DNA of 42,686 nucleotides from an uncultured Prevotellaceae bacterium (GTDB lineage: Bacteria; Bacteroidota; Bacteroidia; Bacteroidales; Bacteroidaceae): the NCBI GenBank assembly GCA_902776935.1, contig CACYRS010000016.1:1-42686 (forward strand). Reading direction: 5' to 3'. The notes beneath the pieces are model-generated. The model made no database searches and was not told where the DNA came from. It saw only the letters and a list, made by a program, of their open reading frames with translations. The position numbers and the translations under genes were made by a program. Shown piece by piece: positions 16,606-26,900 of this stretch (position 1 is its first letter; each line of letters opens with the position of its first letter).

Positions 16606-18391
16606 TCATTTGACAGTGTTTACAATCAAATTCCAATCTGAAGCGACGACCATCGCCAAGTATGAGAGATAAAGGCTCATGCCATTCAGGACGTTTACCA
16701 CCATTCTTTACGCAGTAGCCAAGGGAGTATCTGATACAATGACGACATTGCATAATCGGACCATTGAGTTCCTTTAATTCAGACGAAGTCTTAAGTTCGA
16801 AAGCCGACTTCTCCTTTGCACCATAGAAACGTTGCGAGAGGTGGTTGGAGATATTGAGGAGATAATCATCAGAATACTCTGCAACAGACTTCTTTGCAGA
16901 GACCTTACGCGGTGCCTGTCCCTCTGTGATGCTGTTCTTTTCAAGTTCTGCAACGAGGGCACGACGCATATCAGAGAGGATACTGTTTGGGATGAAGTAG
17001 TTGAAGTCGGAAGGGATGTCTACATCCGTACAAGTGTAGATAGTATCACCAAACTTCGACAACTGACGCTCGATATTCTCTACAGGTGACTTTTTTGCCT
17101 CCTGATGTTCGCATGGAAAACTTACAGAAACACCTTGCGCAGAAAGAGCAAAGCCATCAGCGACAGCCCTTACAGAAACAGAAATAGGAATCCTTCGCTC
17201 TGCACTCTGACGAGAGAGAAGACGATCAAACTCCTGATCACTGTTACGGTAAAGACGTACTCCTGCACGCAGTCCCTGAGGCATGCGATAAGGATAGATC
17301 CTGTTGCCCACTACCCTATTAGCCCGAAATCCCTCAAGTACTCCCTGCTGGTTGATGAAACACAGGCCATCACCATTTGCGAAACTGGCCACACCTGCCA
17401 CATTGAAAGAGTCATGACGCAGCTCCTTCACCACACCGACATACTCTCCCATAGCCTTAGGAGTATCGAAAGAAGCAATATCCGGCTGACGACCGTTAAG
17501 GAAATAATGGGTATATCCTCTATTGAAAGTTTTACGCAGATCAGGAGTAAAGCTATATGTACACACTCCTTTCGAACTACGGCAATACTTGTCAGGATGG
17601 TTTCTGATTATCTCATTAAGTTTCTGGCTATATGCGGCTGTTACATTCTTTACGTATGATATATCCTTCAGTCGTCCCTCTATCTTAAATGAGGTGGCTC
17701 CTGCATTAACAAGTTCCTCAAGAGAATCGCTCTGATTCATATCCTTCAGAGACAACAGGTAACGTTCATGTTCTATCTCCCTTCCATCAGCATCCTGAAG
17801 AGAGAACTTCATGCGACAGAACTGAGCACACTCTCCTCTATTGGCACTACGTCCGAAACAATACTGTGAAGCATAACAGATACCGGAATAGCTGACGCAC
17901 AAAGCACCATGCACAAACACTTCCAGTTCTACGTCGGGCACCTCACGATGTATCTCAGCTATCTCTTTGACAGACAGTTCCCTTGCCAACACTACACGTG
18001 AGAAACCTATGTCGCGAAGCCATTTTACTTTTTCCGGAGTACGATTATCTGTCTGTGTGGAGGCATGTAAAATAATGCCACAGTCCATTCCAGGAATCGC
18101 CATATCCTGAACAAGAATGGCATCTACCCCGGCATTCTTCAATTCCGAAAGCAGCTGACGAGTATCATCGAGTTCATCATCATAAACGATGGTGTTTACA
18201 GTAACATATATCTTTGCACCGAAGAGATGAGCATAGTCACAGAGTTTACGGATATCCTCTACACTGTTCCCCACGGCAGCACGTGCACCAAAACGTGGGG
18301 CACCTATATATACAGCATCTGCTCCATGATCAATGGCGGCAATACCACACTCCAGGTTCTTTGCAGGGGATAGTAACTCTAACGCTCTCAC
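16589..18391 (-). CDS. U32 family peptidase (RlhA/TrhP-like)
   Basis: A 600-residue member of the U32 family. Characterised relatives take part in RNA hydroxylation (RlhA on 23S rRNA, TrhP on tRNA) or collagenolytic activity; which applies here is not determined. The N-terminus ELLSPAKNLECGIAAIDHGADAVYIG is the TIM-barrel start. The signature region VFVHGALCVSYSGICYASQYCF with GECAQFCRMKF holds the cysteines thought to bind an Fe-S cluster. A further Cys-rich end (MQCRHCIRYSLGYC and DCKHCQMN) is seen in the long forms. The start is GTG at 18391, two bases after the metA stop, since no ATG fits. Confidence 0.85.
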   Translation of the reverse strand: MRALELLSPAKNLECGIAAIDHGADAVYIGAPRFGARAAVGNSVEDIRKLCDYAHLFGAKIYVTVNTIVYDDELDDTRQLLSELKNAGVDAILVQDMAIPGMDCGIILHASTQTDNRTPEKVKWLRDIGFSRVVLARELSVKEIAEIHREVPDVELEVFVHGALCVSYSGICYASQYCFGRSANRGECAQFCRMKFSLQDADGREIEHERYLLSLKDMNQSDSLEELVNAGATSFKIEGRLKDISYVKNVTAAYSQKLNEIIRNHPDKYCRSSKGVCTYSFTPDLRKTFNRGYTHYFLNGRQPDIASFDTPKAMGEYVGVVKELRHDSFNVAGVASFANGDGLCFINQQGVLEGFRANRVVGNRIYPYRMPQGLRAGVRLYRNSDQEFDRLLSRQSAERRIPISVSVRAVADGFALSAQGVSVSFPCEHQEAKKSPVENIERQLSKFGDTIYTCTDVDIPSDFNYFIPNSILSDMRRALVAELEKNSITEGQAPRKVSAKKSVAEYSDDYLLNISNHLSQRFYGAKEKSAFELKTSSELKELNGPIMQCRHCIRYSLGYCVKNGGKRPEWHEPLSLILGDGRRFRLEFDCKHCQMNVYAT

Positions 18392-18393
18392 TG

Positions 18394-19311
18394 TTAACGG
18401 ATATCTTCGATGTTATATGGTGTCTCCTGATATACGTAATAGTTCACCCAGTTGGTATAAAACAGGTTGGCATGCGAACGCCACGTAACCTTCGGACCCT
18501 GTTCCGGGTCATCATTACGATAATAGTTCTTTGGCAAAGCCACATCATCACGGATACCTCTATCGCGCTTATACTCATTGTCGAGGGTGTTGGGAGAATA
18601 TTCAAGATGACCTGTGATGAAGAACTCTCTACCACCACGAGCCATGACAATGCTCACCCCACTCTCCTCAGACTCTGACAGGAGAGTAAGTTCCGGATTG
18701 TTTAGGATATCCTCACGATGAATCTCCGTATGACGACTATGAGGCATCATAAACTCATCGTCGAAGCCTCTGAAGATGGGTAACTTAGGATCCAGAATCT
18801 GTTGCGGGAAGATGCCGAACATCTTCATTGGCAAAGAATACTTAGGTATATGATAATGATAGTACAGTCCTGCCTGTGCAGCCCAACAAATATATAATGT
18901 ACTCGTAACGTGCGTACGCGCCCACGAGAAGATCTCCTGTATCTCATCCCAATAACTAACATCCTCAAACTCCAACTGTTCCACGGGAGCACCTGTAACA
19001 ATCATTCCATCGTACTTCTCGTGACGCATCTCTGTAAAGTCGCGATAGAACATCATCATGTGTTCGATAGGAGTATTCTTCGGTGTGTGACTCTTCAGTT
19101 TCATAAAACTGATGTCGAGCTGGAGAGGAGTATTCGACAACAGACGGATAAGGTCTGTCTCTGTGGTAATCTTCAGTGGCATAAGGTTAAGAATAGCAAT
19201 CTTCAAAGGACGGATATCCTGAGAGTGAGCCCTGGTATCATCCATCACGAAGATATTCTCCTCTTTAAGCAAATCGATGGCAGGAAGCCTATCTGGTAAT
19301 CTTAATGGCAT
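18394..19311 (-). CDS. metA: homoserine O-acetyltransferase (MetA family)
   Basis: Acylates the hydroxyl of L-homoserine to start methionine synthesis. The 305-residue protein has the whole MetA pattern: ILNLMPLKITTETDLIRLL, SHTPKNTPIEHM, the nucleophile Cys142 in YICWAAQAGLYYHY, and ITGHLEYSPNTL carrying the His/Glu pair. Residue 111 is Glu (GAPVEQLEFEDV). In characterised MetA proteins Glu at this position marks acetyl-CoA specificity and Gly marks succinyl-CoA, so I call it an acetyltransferase. It sits 17 bases after the PP2C gene inside the kinase-led operon, an unexpected place for a methionine gene, and no SAM riboswitch is visible. Confidence 0.93.
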   Translation of the reverse strand: MPLRLPDRLPAIDLLKEENIFVMDDTRAHSQDIRPLKIAILNLMPLKITTETDLIRLLSNTPLQLDISFMKLKSHTPKNTPIEHMMMFYRDFTEMRHEKYDGMIVTGAPVEQLEFEDVSYWDEIQEIFSWARTHVTSTLYICWAAQAGLYYHYHIPKYSLPMKMFGIFPQQILDPKLPIFRGFDDEFMMPHSRHTEIHREDILNNPELTLLSESEESGVSIVMARGGREFFITGHLEYSPNTLDNEYKRDRGIRDDVALPKNYYRNDDPEQGPKVTWRSHANLFYTNWVNYYVYQETPYNIEDIR

Positions 19312-19328
19312 TGTTTTCTTTCTTTTTT

Positions 19329-20078
19329 TTATTTTTTTACACGGACGAGGCAGGCTGATATATTATCATATCCTCCCAGAGCTATCGCTTCTTCACACAG
19401 GGCATCAGCATCGCAATTATTTGCAATCAGTTCCCTGAGTCGATCATCGCTCACCATATCCGACAGGCCGTCGCTGCAAAGCAAGTATATATCCCCGTCA
19501 TAAATATCATTGGTCATCTGTACCATATCTACATAACTGCTCGTACATCCTCCTCCGATACAATTGGTGATGATATTTGAATGCTGTTGCTGACCCATGA
19601 GGTTACTTAACGAGTGATCGTTCGTAAGCTGATTGAGTAATCCGTCACGGTAACGATACAGACGACTGTCGCCACAGTTCATGGAATAGAACTCGCCATC
19701 ATAATATGCAATAGCCACAAGGGTGGTACCCATTCCCTTATATCTGTCATCAACCTTTCCCTTGGAATCGAAAATCATATTGATAGAATCCAGCCACTCG
19801 ACGATCATCTCATTAAATTCGCTGGCGTCGAGACCTACAGGCAGATCACCAAAGAAATACTGAAGGTTGTGGAGTGCATCATGGCTTGCCACCTCACCGC
19901 TCTTATGTCCGCCCATGCCATCGGCAACAGCAATCATACAACGGTCGGATTCACCAAGAGAAATATAAGTGCTATACTCAGCATTGCGGATAAACTGATC
20001 CTTGATAAGAATCATATCCTCATTATTATGTCTGACACTGCCTATTCTGCTAGCTGATGAAATATTTAATTCAATCAT
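19329..20078 (-). CDS. PP2C-type Ser/Thr protein phosphatase
   Basis: A 249-residue soluble metal-dependent phosphatase, expected to reverse phosphorylation by the Ser/Thr kinase encoded two genes upstream in the operon. All catalytic motifs are intact: RHNNEDMILI (Glu20/Asp21), AVADGMGGHKSGEVAS (Asp53), MNCGDSRLYRYRDG with NDHS, LLCSDGLSDMVSD and GGYDNISACLVRV at the C-terminus. No membrane segment is seen. It follows the FHA gene by 10 bases. Kinase, FHA reader and PP2C eraser in one transcript is the classic arrangement in Stk/Stp, type VI secretion and mycobacterial loci. Confidence 0.93.
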   Translation of the reverse strand: MIELNISSASRIGSVRHNNEDMILIKDQFIRNAEYSTYISLGESDRCMIAVADGMGGHKSGEVASHDALHNLQYFFGDLPVGLDASEFNEMIVEWLDSINMIFDSKGKVDDRYKGMGTTLVAIAYYDGEFYSMNCGDSRLYRYRDGLLNQLTNDHSLSNLMGQQQHSNIITNCIGGGCTSSYVDMVQMTNDIYDGDIYLLCSDGLSDMVSDDRLRELIANNCDADALCEEAIALGGYDNISACLVRVKK

Positions 20079-20088
20079 CTCAAAAAAA

Positions 20089-20667
20089 CTATCTTACAAT
20101 CACCTGGAGGTTAACGTTTGCAATTGTGAGTATGTCACCATTATGAAGTGCCATATCCACATCAGGCTGCAACACACGCTGGTTTACCTTTGTTCCATTT
20201 GATGAATGTTTATCTGTAACCACCCATCCTGACCCAGCCTTATACTTTAACTGGGCATGAACACCTGATACATAGGCATGTTTTTCAAAGAACTGGGTGT
20301 ATGGACCTTTACGACGACCTATCACAGCACCATTGATGCCAACGATACGGATATTCAGACTGTCGTTGGCTAATGTCAGTACAGGCACACCGGAAGAGGC
20401 TGGACGTTCCTGAACCAGCGGACCAGCGATACTGTTTGAGGGCTGTGTGCCTAAAGTGATATCTGCCTGCAGACTTGCAGACATAGCAGGATTAGCCGGT
20501 CTTGCATTGGGATCTACTGGTGCAACCATCAGTCCTCCACATCGCGTACAACGTCGTCCGATACCGACATGTCCGCACTGGTTACAATATAGCAAAGCCT
20601 GTCCACACTGATCACAAAAGCGTGAATCGCCATCAATCTCTTCTTTACATGTAGGACAAATAATCAT
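20089..20667 (-). CDS. zinc-ribbon and FHA-domain protein
   Basis: A 192-residue adaptor. The first 47 residues hold two zinc ribbons with CxxC pairs (CPTCKEEIDGDSRFCDQCG, then CNQCGHVGIGRRCTRCGG). A linker of about 55 residues rich in Ala, Pro and Ser follows. Residues about 103-192 form an FHA domain that binds phosphothreonine peptides: IGRRKG, YVSGVHAQL and KHSSNGTKVNQRVL carry the expected Gly-Arg, Ser, His and Asn-Gly. It starts 5 bases after the AAA+ gene, whose product also begins with a zinc ribbon. I infer that it links phosphorylated kinase to the AAA+ protein. Confidence 0.92.
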   Translation of the reverse strand: MIICPTCKEEIDGDSRFCDQCGQALLYCNQCGHVGIGRRCTRCGGLMVAPVDPNARPANPAMSASLQADITLGTQPSNSIAGPLVQERPASSGVPVLTLANDSLNIRIVGINGAVIGRRKGPYTQFFEKHAYVSGVHAQLKYKAGSGWVVTDKHSSNGTKVNQRVLQPDVDMALHNGDILTIANVNLQVIVR

Positions 20668-20672
20668 ATCTG

Positions 20673-23600
20673 TTATTCAATATCTTCTGGTTGTATTATC
20701 TGATAAGTCTCCTTAGTCACCTGATCTGAAGGCATCTGTGATACTCGCTCAGAGAGCTTCTGGATCGTTGCATCGAGGAGATTACGCATCTCACGGGCAT
20801 TACCCCAGTTCTCATTCTTATTGATAACAAGACGGTAAATCTTATCAAGCAGCTTAAACTCTGCTGTCTGCGACAAGGTGTACTGTTCCTTCTGGGCCAT
20901 ACCCTTGAAGATTGCCAGGAGCTCGTCTTCATTATAGTCATCAATCTGAAGCTTATGAGTGAAACGGCTGGCAAGACCTGGGTTTATCTGCATAAACTCT
21001 TCCATCTTATCCTTATATCCGGCAGCAATGACAACGAACTTTCCACGATCGTCCTCCATACGTTTCATCAGTGTGTCGATGGCCTCCTTTCCATACATGT
21101 CACCTCCGTCACTAAGAGTGTAAGCCTCATCAATGAAGAGGATACCACCCATAGCCTTGTCACACATGTTGTTGACAATCTTAGGAGTCTCACCCATATA
21201 TTTTCCTACAAGAGTAGCACGACTTGCCTCAATGACACGTGATGTAGGAAGGATTTCCATAGCCTGAAGCACCTCTCCCATCTTACGGGCGATAGAGGTC
21301 TTACCAGTACCAGGATTACCTGTAAGGATGAAGTTCATAGACATCTGTTGGACATTTCCCGCACCAGCTGCTGCACGTTGTTTCATAAACATACTCTGCA
21401 CAGCCAGACGACGTATGGAGTTCTTTACAGTACGCATTCCTACGAACTCATCAAGCTCGTTGAGGACCTCATCGAGAGGACGTGCAGCCTCATTCTGCGA
21501 CATTGGCAGATCTGCGATAGTAAGCTTGTACATATCCTCCTCCTTGAAGTTCGGATCTGTCATAAGACCTACCAGTCGCTGACTTTGTTTCTCCACTGCC
21601 TCGTTGAAGATGCGACGTGCCTCACGGGCATTGCCGAAGTTCTTGTCACGACGCAGATAGAGCTGTTCGAACTGACGATGGATGGCTCCCTTGGTATTCT
21701 CGTCGATAGTGAATTTCTTACCAGCAGCAAGGTTAAGGAATATCTGTGTCAGTTCGTCAGGGGTATAGTCCTCGAAATGAATGGTCTGTGTGAATCGGCT
21801 CTTCAGTCCCGGGTTAGTGTCGATGAAGTCATGCATCTGGTCAGTATATCCTGCCACGATACAAATAAACTTACCGCGATCATCCTCGAGGCGTTTCAGA
21901 AGGGTATCGATAGCCTCTGCACCAAAAGAGTCCTGATCATTCGACTTCAGGGTGTATGCCTCATCGATGAAGAGTACTCCACCAATAGCCTCATCAACCA
22001 GTTGATTGGTCTTTATAGCTGTCTGTCCAGAATATCCGGCAACGAGTTTTGCACGATCAGCCTCTACAAGTTGTCCTCGTGATACAATTCCAAGAGTCTT
22101 AAAGACATCTGTCATGATTCGGGCAACAGTTGTCTTACCCGTACCAGGATTACCAGTAAACACATAATGCTTTCCCTGGAAGGTGTTAGTCTCACCACGT
22201 TTTACCTGAAGGTTCAGGAAAGCAGCAAGGTTGGATATCTCTTTCTTCACGGCACCCAGACCCACAAGTCCGTCGAGAGCCTTGAGACAGTCTTTATAGT
22301 CTACAGTCTTCGGAGCGCTGTAAGGAATATCTACCTCTTCGATAGTCATCAACTGTTCGTTGCTCATCATTGAGATATTTGCTCCCTGAAGACGCTGAGC
22401 CTGTTTCTTGCATATCTGGTCGAAGAGTGAACGGATAGTACGTCCGTTGGCAAAATCCTTACCACGGGAGTCATACATCTCTCTTATCATCTTCCTTGCC
22501 AACTGTTCTGCCTGAGCGGAGAACAGATATTTCTTCGCCTTGGCAAAGACAAGCATAATCTGATAGAGTTCATCAGGATTATAGTCATCGATGTTGAGGA
22601 AGTAGTTGAAACGGCTACGGAATCCAGGATTGATACGGAAGAGATTTTCCATCTCCGTACGGTAACCAGCAGCGATGACAACAAACTTACCTCTGTCATC
22701 CTCCATGCGTTTCATAAGTTTTTCAAGAGCCTGTGCACCCTGATTATCCCTATCTCCGCCAGCACTTACAGGAGCCAGCGTATATGCCTCATCGACAAAC
22801 AGGATGCCACCCATAGCCTTGTCGCATAGACGATCTACAACCTTTGGCGTCTCACCCTGATAAGGACTGATCATCTTCGCGCGATCTACCTCTAATACAT
22901 GTCCGCTATCAAGATAACCTATGGCAGCGAGTATCTCACCGAGCTTTCGTGCAATGGTGGTCTTACCTGTTCCAGGATTACCGGTGAGGATGATGTGCAT
23001 AGACATCTTCTCCTGTTCTCCCAGTCCGCGCTCTGCACGCTGAACAGCATTCTGCACGGCATAAGCGATCTCTCTGACTGCACTCTTCACCTCAGTCATG
23101 CCGATGAAGTTATCAAGATCCTTGAGGATCTCCTCGATAGAACGCTCCTCTGGCACATACCCCTTGATATCAGCCTTCTCCACCACTGCTGCCTGAGCAC
23201 CTCGGGTGATAAACTGAGTGAAGATATCCTCAGCTGTCTTCATCGCCAGGTGTGCATATCCGAAGGTCTCATCCTTTATCTTTACCTGATATTTGAAGAA
23301 ACGCTTCAGATGTTCTTCTGCCTCAGGAGTATAGTCAGCAATACCATAACGTGTCTTAAGGCTCATCTTACAGATGTCTGTCAGTTCCTGATATCCTGGT
23401 GACGGCAGACGGAAGGTATATTTGAAACGGTTTGCTACAGCAGGGTTGCTACTCAGGAAGTCATCTAAGCCCTTAGGAAGACCGGACATAATCACAATCG
23501 GATTGTCTTCCCACTTATCCATCTCAACAAACAGCTTATCGAGAGGATTTACCTGATTAGAATATTTATCAGGCAGGAGCTTCTGAACATTATCAAAGAA

Positions 23601-23981
23601 CAGGATACCGTTCCTTGCCTTCTTGATATTCTCATCCCACTTATCCACAAAACGCTGATAGTCGACAGCATCCACCATTGTCAACTTCGGTTTGTCGATA
23701 ATCTTATTCTGGTAGAAGTAGTCACGCAGTATTTCTGCCAGAGCAGTCTTACCCGTACCTGTCTCACCGATGATTATCGCATTCACCGATACGCGCACTT
23801 GTGCTATATCTTTTCGGGAGCGTAGGAAAGCATAGGTATCTACGATGGTCTTCAGCTGTTGCTTCACATCATCTAGACCCACAAGCTTGTCCAGGAGATT
23901 CTGACTTACCAGTGGCTGTCCGCACCACTTGCAGAATTTCGCTATGCTCCTGTTTTCTTTATGGCAATGTTCGCAAACCAT
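20673..23981 (-). CDS. zinc-ribbon, four-module AAA+ ATPase (CbxX/CfxQ type)
   Basis: A 1102-residue protein starting with a zinc ribbon (Cys3, 6, 17, 20), then four AAA+ modules. Modules 2-4 are CbbX/CfxQ-like, spaced about 277 residues apart, with P-loops GNPGTGKT near 333, 610 and 888. Each has an intact Walker B DEAYTL, a pore-like loop (SPYQGETPK, AGYSGQTAI, GKYMGETPK) and an SRF arginine motif. Module 1 has a P-loop GETGTGKT at 72-79, but its Walker B is ILFFDN, lacking the catalytic Glu. The closest known relatives are rubisco activase CbbX and EccA of type VII secretion; neither rubisco nor secretion genes are present. The start overlaps the kinase stop (TAATG). Inference: a phospho-regulated remodelling machine. 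Confidence 0.9.
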   Translation of the reverse strand: MVCEHCHKENRSIAKFCKWCGQPLVSQNLLDKLVGLDDVKQQLKTIVDTYAFLRSRKDIAQVRVSVNAIIIGETGTGKTALAEILRDYFYQNKIIDKPKLTMVDAVDYQRFVDKWDENIKKARNGILFFDNVQKLLPDKYSNQVNPLDKLFVEMDKWEDNPIVIMSGLPKGLDDFLSSNPAVANRFKYTFRLPSPGYQELTDICKMSLKTRYGIADYTPEAEEHLKRFFKYQVKIKDETFGYAHLAMKTAEDIFTQFITRGAQAAVVEKADIKGYVPEERSIEEILKDLDNFIGMTEVKSAVREIAYAVQNAVQRAERGLGEQEKMSMHIILTGNPGTGKTTIARKLGEILAAIGYLDSGHVLEVDRAKMISPYQGETPKVVDRLCDKAMGGILFVDEAYTLAPVSAGGDRDNQGAQALEKLMKRMEDDRGKFVVIAAGYRTEMENLFRINPGFRSRFNYFLNIDDYNPDELYQIMLVFAKAKKYLFSAQAEQLARKMIREMYDSRGKDFANGRTIRSLFDQICKKQAQRLQGANISMMSNEQLMTIEEVDIPYSAPKTVDYKDCLKALDGLVGLGAVKKEISNLAAFLNLQVKRGETNTFQGKHYVFTGNPGTGKTTVARIMTDVFKTLGIVSRGQLVEADRAKLVAGYSGQTAIKTNQLVDEAIGGVLFIDEAYTLKSNDQDSFGAEAIDTLLKRLEDDRGKFICIVAGYTDQMHDFIDTNPGLKSRFTQTIHFEDYTPDELTQIFLNLAAGKKFTIDENTKGAIHRQFEQLYLRRDKNFGNAREARRIFNEAVEKQSQRLVGLMTDPNFKEEDMYKLTIADLPMSQNEAARPLDEVLNELDEFVGMRTVKNSIRRLAVQSMFMKQRAAAGAGNVQQMSMNFILTGNPGTGKTSIARKMGEVLQAMEILPTSRVIEASRATLVGKYMGETPKIVNNMCDKAMGGILFIDEAYTLSDGGDMYGKEAIDTLMKRMEDDRGKFVVIAAGYKDKMEEFMQINPGLASRFTHKLQIDDYNEDELLAIFKGMAQKEQYTLSQTAEFKLLDKIYRLVINKNENWGNAREMRNLLDATIQKLSERVSQMPSDQVTKETYQIIQPEDIE

Positions 23982-26900
23982 TAATCTTCGTCTTTATCTA
24001 CTTGCTGAATAAACTCTGTTGATGTGCTCTCAACCTCATCCATATTCGGATTGGCTACGTTCATAAGGCTCGGACTGTAAACGATGAAGTCTACGACAAG
24101 TACCAGAGCAAGAAGACTCCAAAGGACATAGTGGAGAACACTCTCACCACTGATGGAGTGCACCTGGTCTGTCACGTCATCAAGCAGTCCGAACTTAGAA
24201 CCCGTAAATCTGTAAGACTTGGTCTTAAATGTATAGTAAAGCGGCTCGAGGAGCGTTGACTTGATATCATTGTCGAGCACTTCATTTATCAACTTGTTAT
24301 CTGCCTTCTGGTCGCCTCTGAAATCTGTAAGATGGCACACGAGCATGTAAACAAGTGAAATACCCACTATTGTCAGACTGAACAGAGAGGGATGAGACGA
24401 TGAGATGTATCTTAAAATAATATAAGGTATAAACGACGATGCTACTCCAAGAAGTCCCCAGAGGAAGGAGAAGAAGAATCCATATCCCCCGAAGTATGCT
24501 CTTGTCGCAACAATTATACCCGTGATGCTTCCAACAGGAAGAACTATCGACAGCAGAGGATGTGCAAGTATATATTGACTGTTGACACCAAAGATAAGTA
24601 CCAGCAGTATCCATGCGCCAGAGAGTGCATAGAACACCCATCGCCAGATATTCTCATTAGCCTTGGCCCTGCGCCATCCGCTTCTTACACTCTCAACTCT
24701 GTCGGAAGTCTCCTTACGAGCATCTACGAATCGTTTATAATGTGTCTGGGTCTTGTCAATCTTTCCTATTGCATTCAGCCAGTCTTCGAGAGTATGCTCG
24801 TAGGCATATTCCTCTGAGAAGTCGGCATTAGGATCTTCATGATAGAATACAGACATCCACTGGATAAATGAACCCTCACGGATCTCATGACGTATCATTC
24901 CGTAGTTACGTGGGTCGATATCCCGTCCGTCATTGAGTTCTGTATCGTCAGAGAGTTTATATACTGGTGTTGAACCAAGGATACGACAGAAACGATAGAG
25001 GGCGGTACGTGCATCATATAGCCCCAGACGTTCACGATTCTCATCACTCTTGAAATCGAAACAACGAATGGCCTCATTGAGCATCTCGTTCCATCCATGC
25101 AGCTGAGCAAAATAACAGAAACGGCCTCCTGGCTGCAAGAAGTCATCAAACTCTTTCTCTATCTCTTCAGCACTGAGATGCTGTGCTTCCTTAAGACGTT
25201 CTGCGAGCAAGTCGCCCACTCCCAGTGGCGTGTGTGCGAAACGAAGGTCGTATGCCGCCTCACGATCAAGGTTGTAAAGTACCTTATAAGCCAGTGACTT
25301 AGAATATGGCTGTCCCTGAGTGAGTATTCGCAGACTCTCACAGGCCATCTTGTCCTCATGGCTGTACATCCAGGACAACAGACGTCCGTCAGTAAGACTA
25401 TGCCAGTCGTCCTCACTCAATTTCTCTCTGCCGAAGGTCTTTACAATCTCCTTCAGGGTAGATGAAGGGAATCGTCCCATCAGTGGTATGTCAGGATCTA
25501 TCTCATAGACCACCTTCATCACTGCCACATGAGGATCGAAATCATCGGTTTTCTCGAAATATGAACGCAAACGTGTCACATCGCACTTTGTATGCGACTC
25601 CAGATAAAGGAACAGGTTATCGTTTGGATTAGTGAGCATCATGCCATACTCCTTAGGATAACTAAGAATCGACATCGCCACACTGTGAACATCATCACAG
25701 TTATTGCCTTTCACATCCTTGTAGCAGTATGTTGGCTCCATGACATATACAGACGCCATCAGACCCGCGTGCTGGTCAACAGGGTATCTGTTTACAATGA
25801 TATCCTTGATGATTGTGCTGAGTTTAGTGTTACCGCATGACTCGAGCCAGTTTCCGATACGTCCGTTATAGAGGTAGCCTATTGCCAGTTTCTCGTTCTC
25901 AATAAGCATAGGAACGAGTTCGTGAATATTGTCTGCAGCGAGGTTACGGTCCGGGTCAACAAGGAATGTCTTGTATTTCAGGAACGGCGATGAGATGTCC
26001 ACATTCGGACTCTTTCCCATGAACCACTGCTCTACTTCGTCATATCCCCATCTGTTGAGAGGATTGACAGAGGTGAGGCCCTGAACGATCATTCTCACAC
26101 GCTCAGGCAGCTCGTTAAGTCGTGGTAGTCGTCCTTCATTCTTCTGACGCATCATCACACGCTCATTGCTGCTCATGGGATTACCGTCAAGCCAGAGTGC
26201 CATAAGGGTCATACCCAGAGAATAGAAATCGGCAGCTGGGGTTATCTCCACTACTCCATCGATAACGTCAGAGTACATCTCCGGGGCGGCATAGATAGGT
26301 GTTCTGGCCTGAGTGGTGCGATGTGCCTTACCGTCCTGCTCCAGCAAACTGGATATACCGAAATCACCTAACACGAGTTCCGTATGTTCTTTATCACGGA
26401 AGAAGAGATTGCTTGGCTTGACATCCTTATGGAGCACGTTGTTGTTATGACAGAATGCCAGCGAGGCTGCACCCTGAAGGGCAATCCTACGGAACTTGTC
26501 CATATCACCATTCAGATGATAGTCACTGAGATTACCACCACGCAGATACTCCATCAACTCATAAGAACGATGCTTGCCGTCAACGTATGTCTTACCATAG
26601 TCCATAAGATTGACCACCATCTCGAAATCGAAATTATAGATGGTCTGAAGCAGTTTCTTATTTACGTCGAAGTTCGGATAATATATTTTCAAGACATAAT
26701 CCTGTCCATCCTTGTCAACGAGAAACACCTGGGCTTCGCCTGAGTTGTCGCTAAGGCACTCCTGATTACGATATTTCTCACCTTTCAGGATGAAATAGTC
26801 ACCACTGACAGAGAGATCTTCTTCCACTGCTGTGGCCATCGGCTCTGCAGGACGCATCGTCTTGTCAGTGATTACTGTATCTTCTGCAGGTATCACATTT

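Noticed and set aside
18361-19328. A SAM or other methionine riboswitch ahead of metA.
   Set aside because: Only 17 bases separate metA from the PP2C gene, leaving no room for one.
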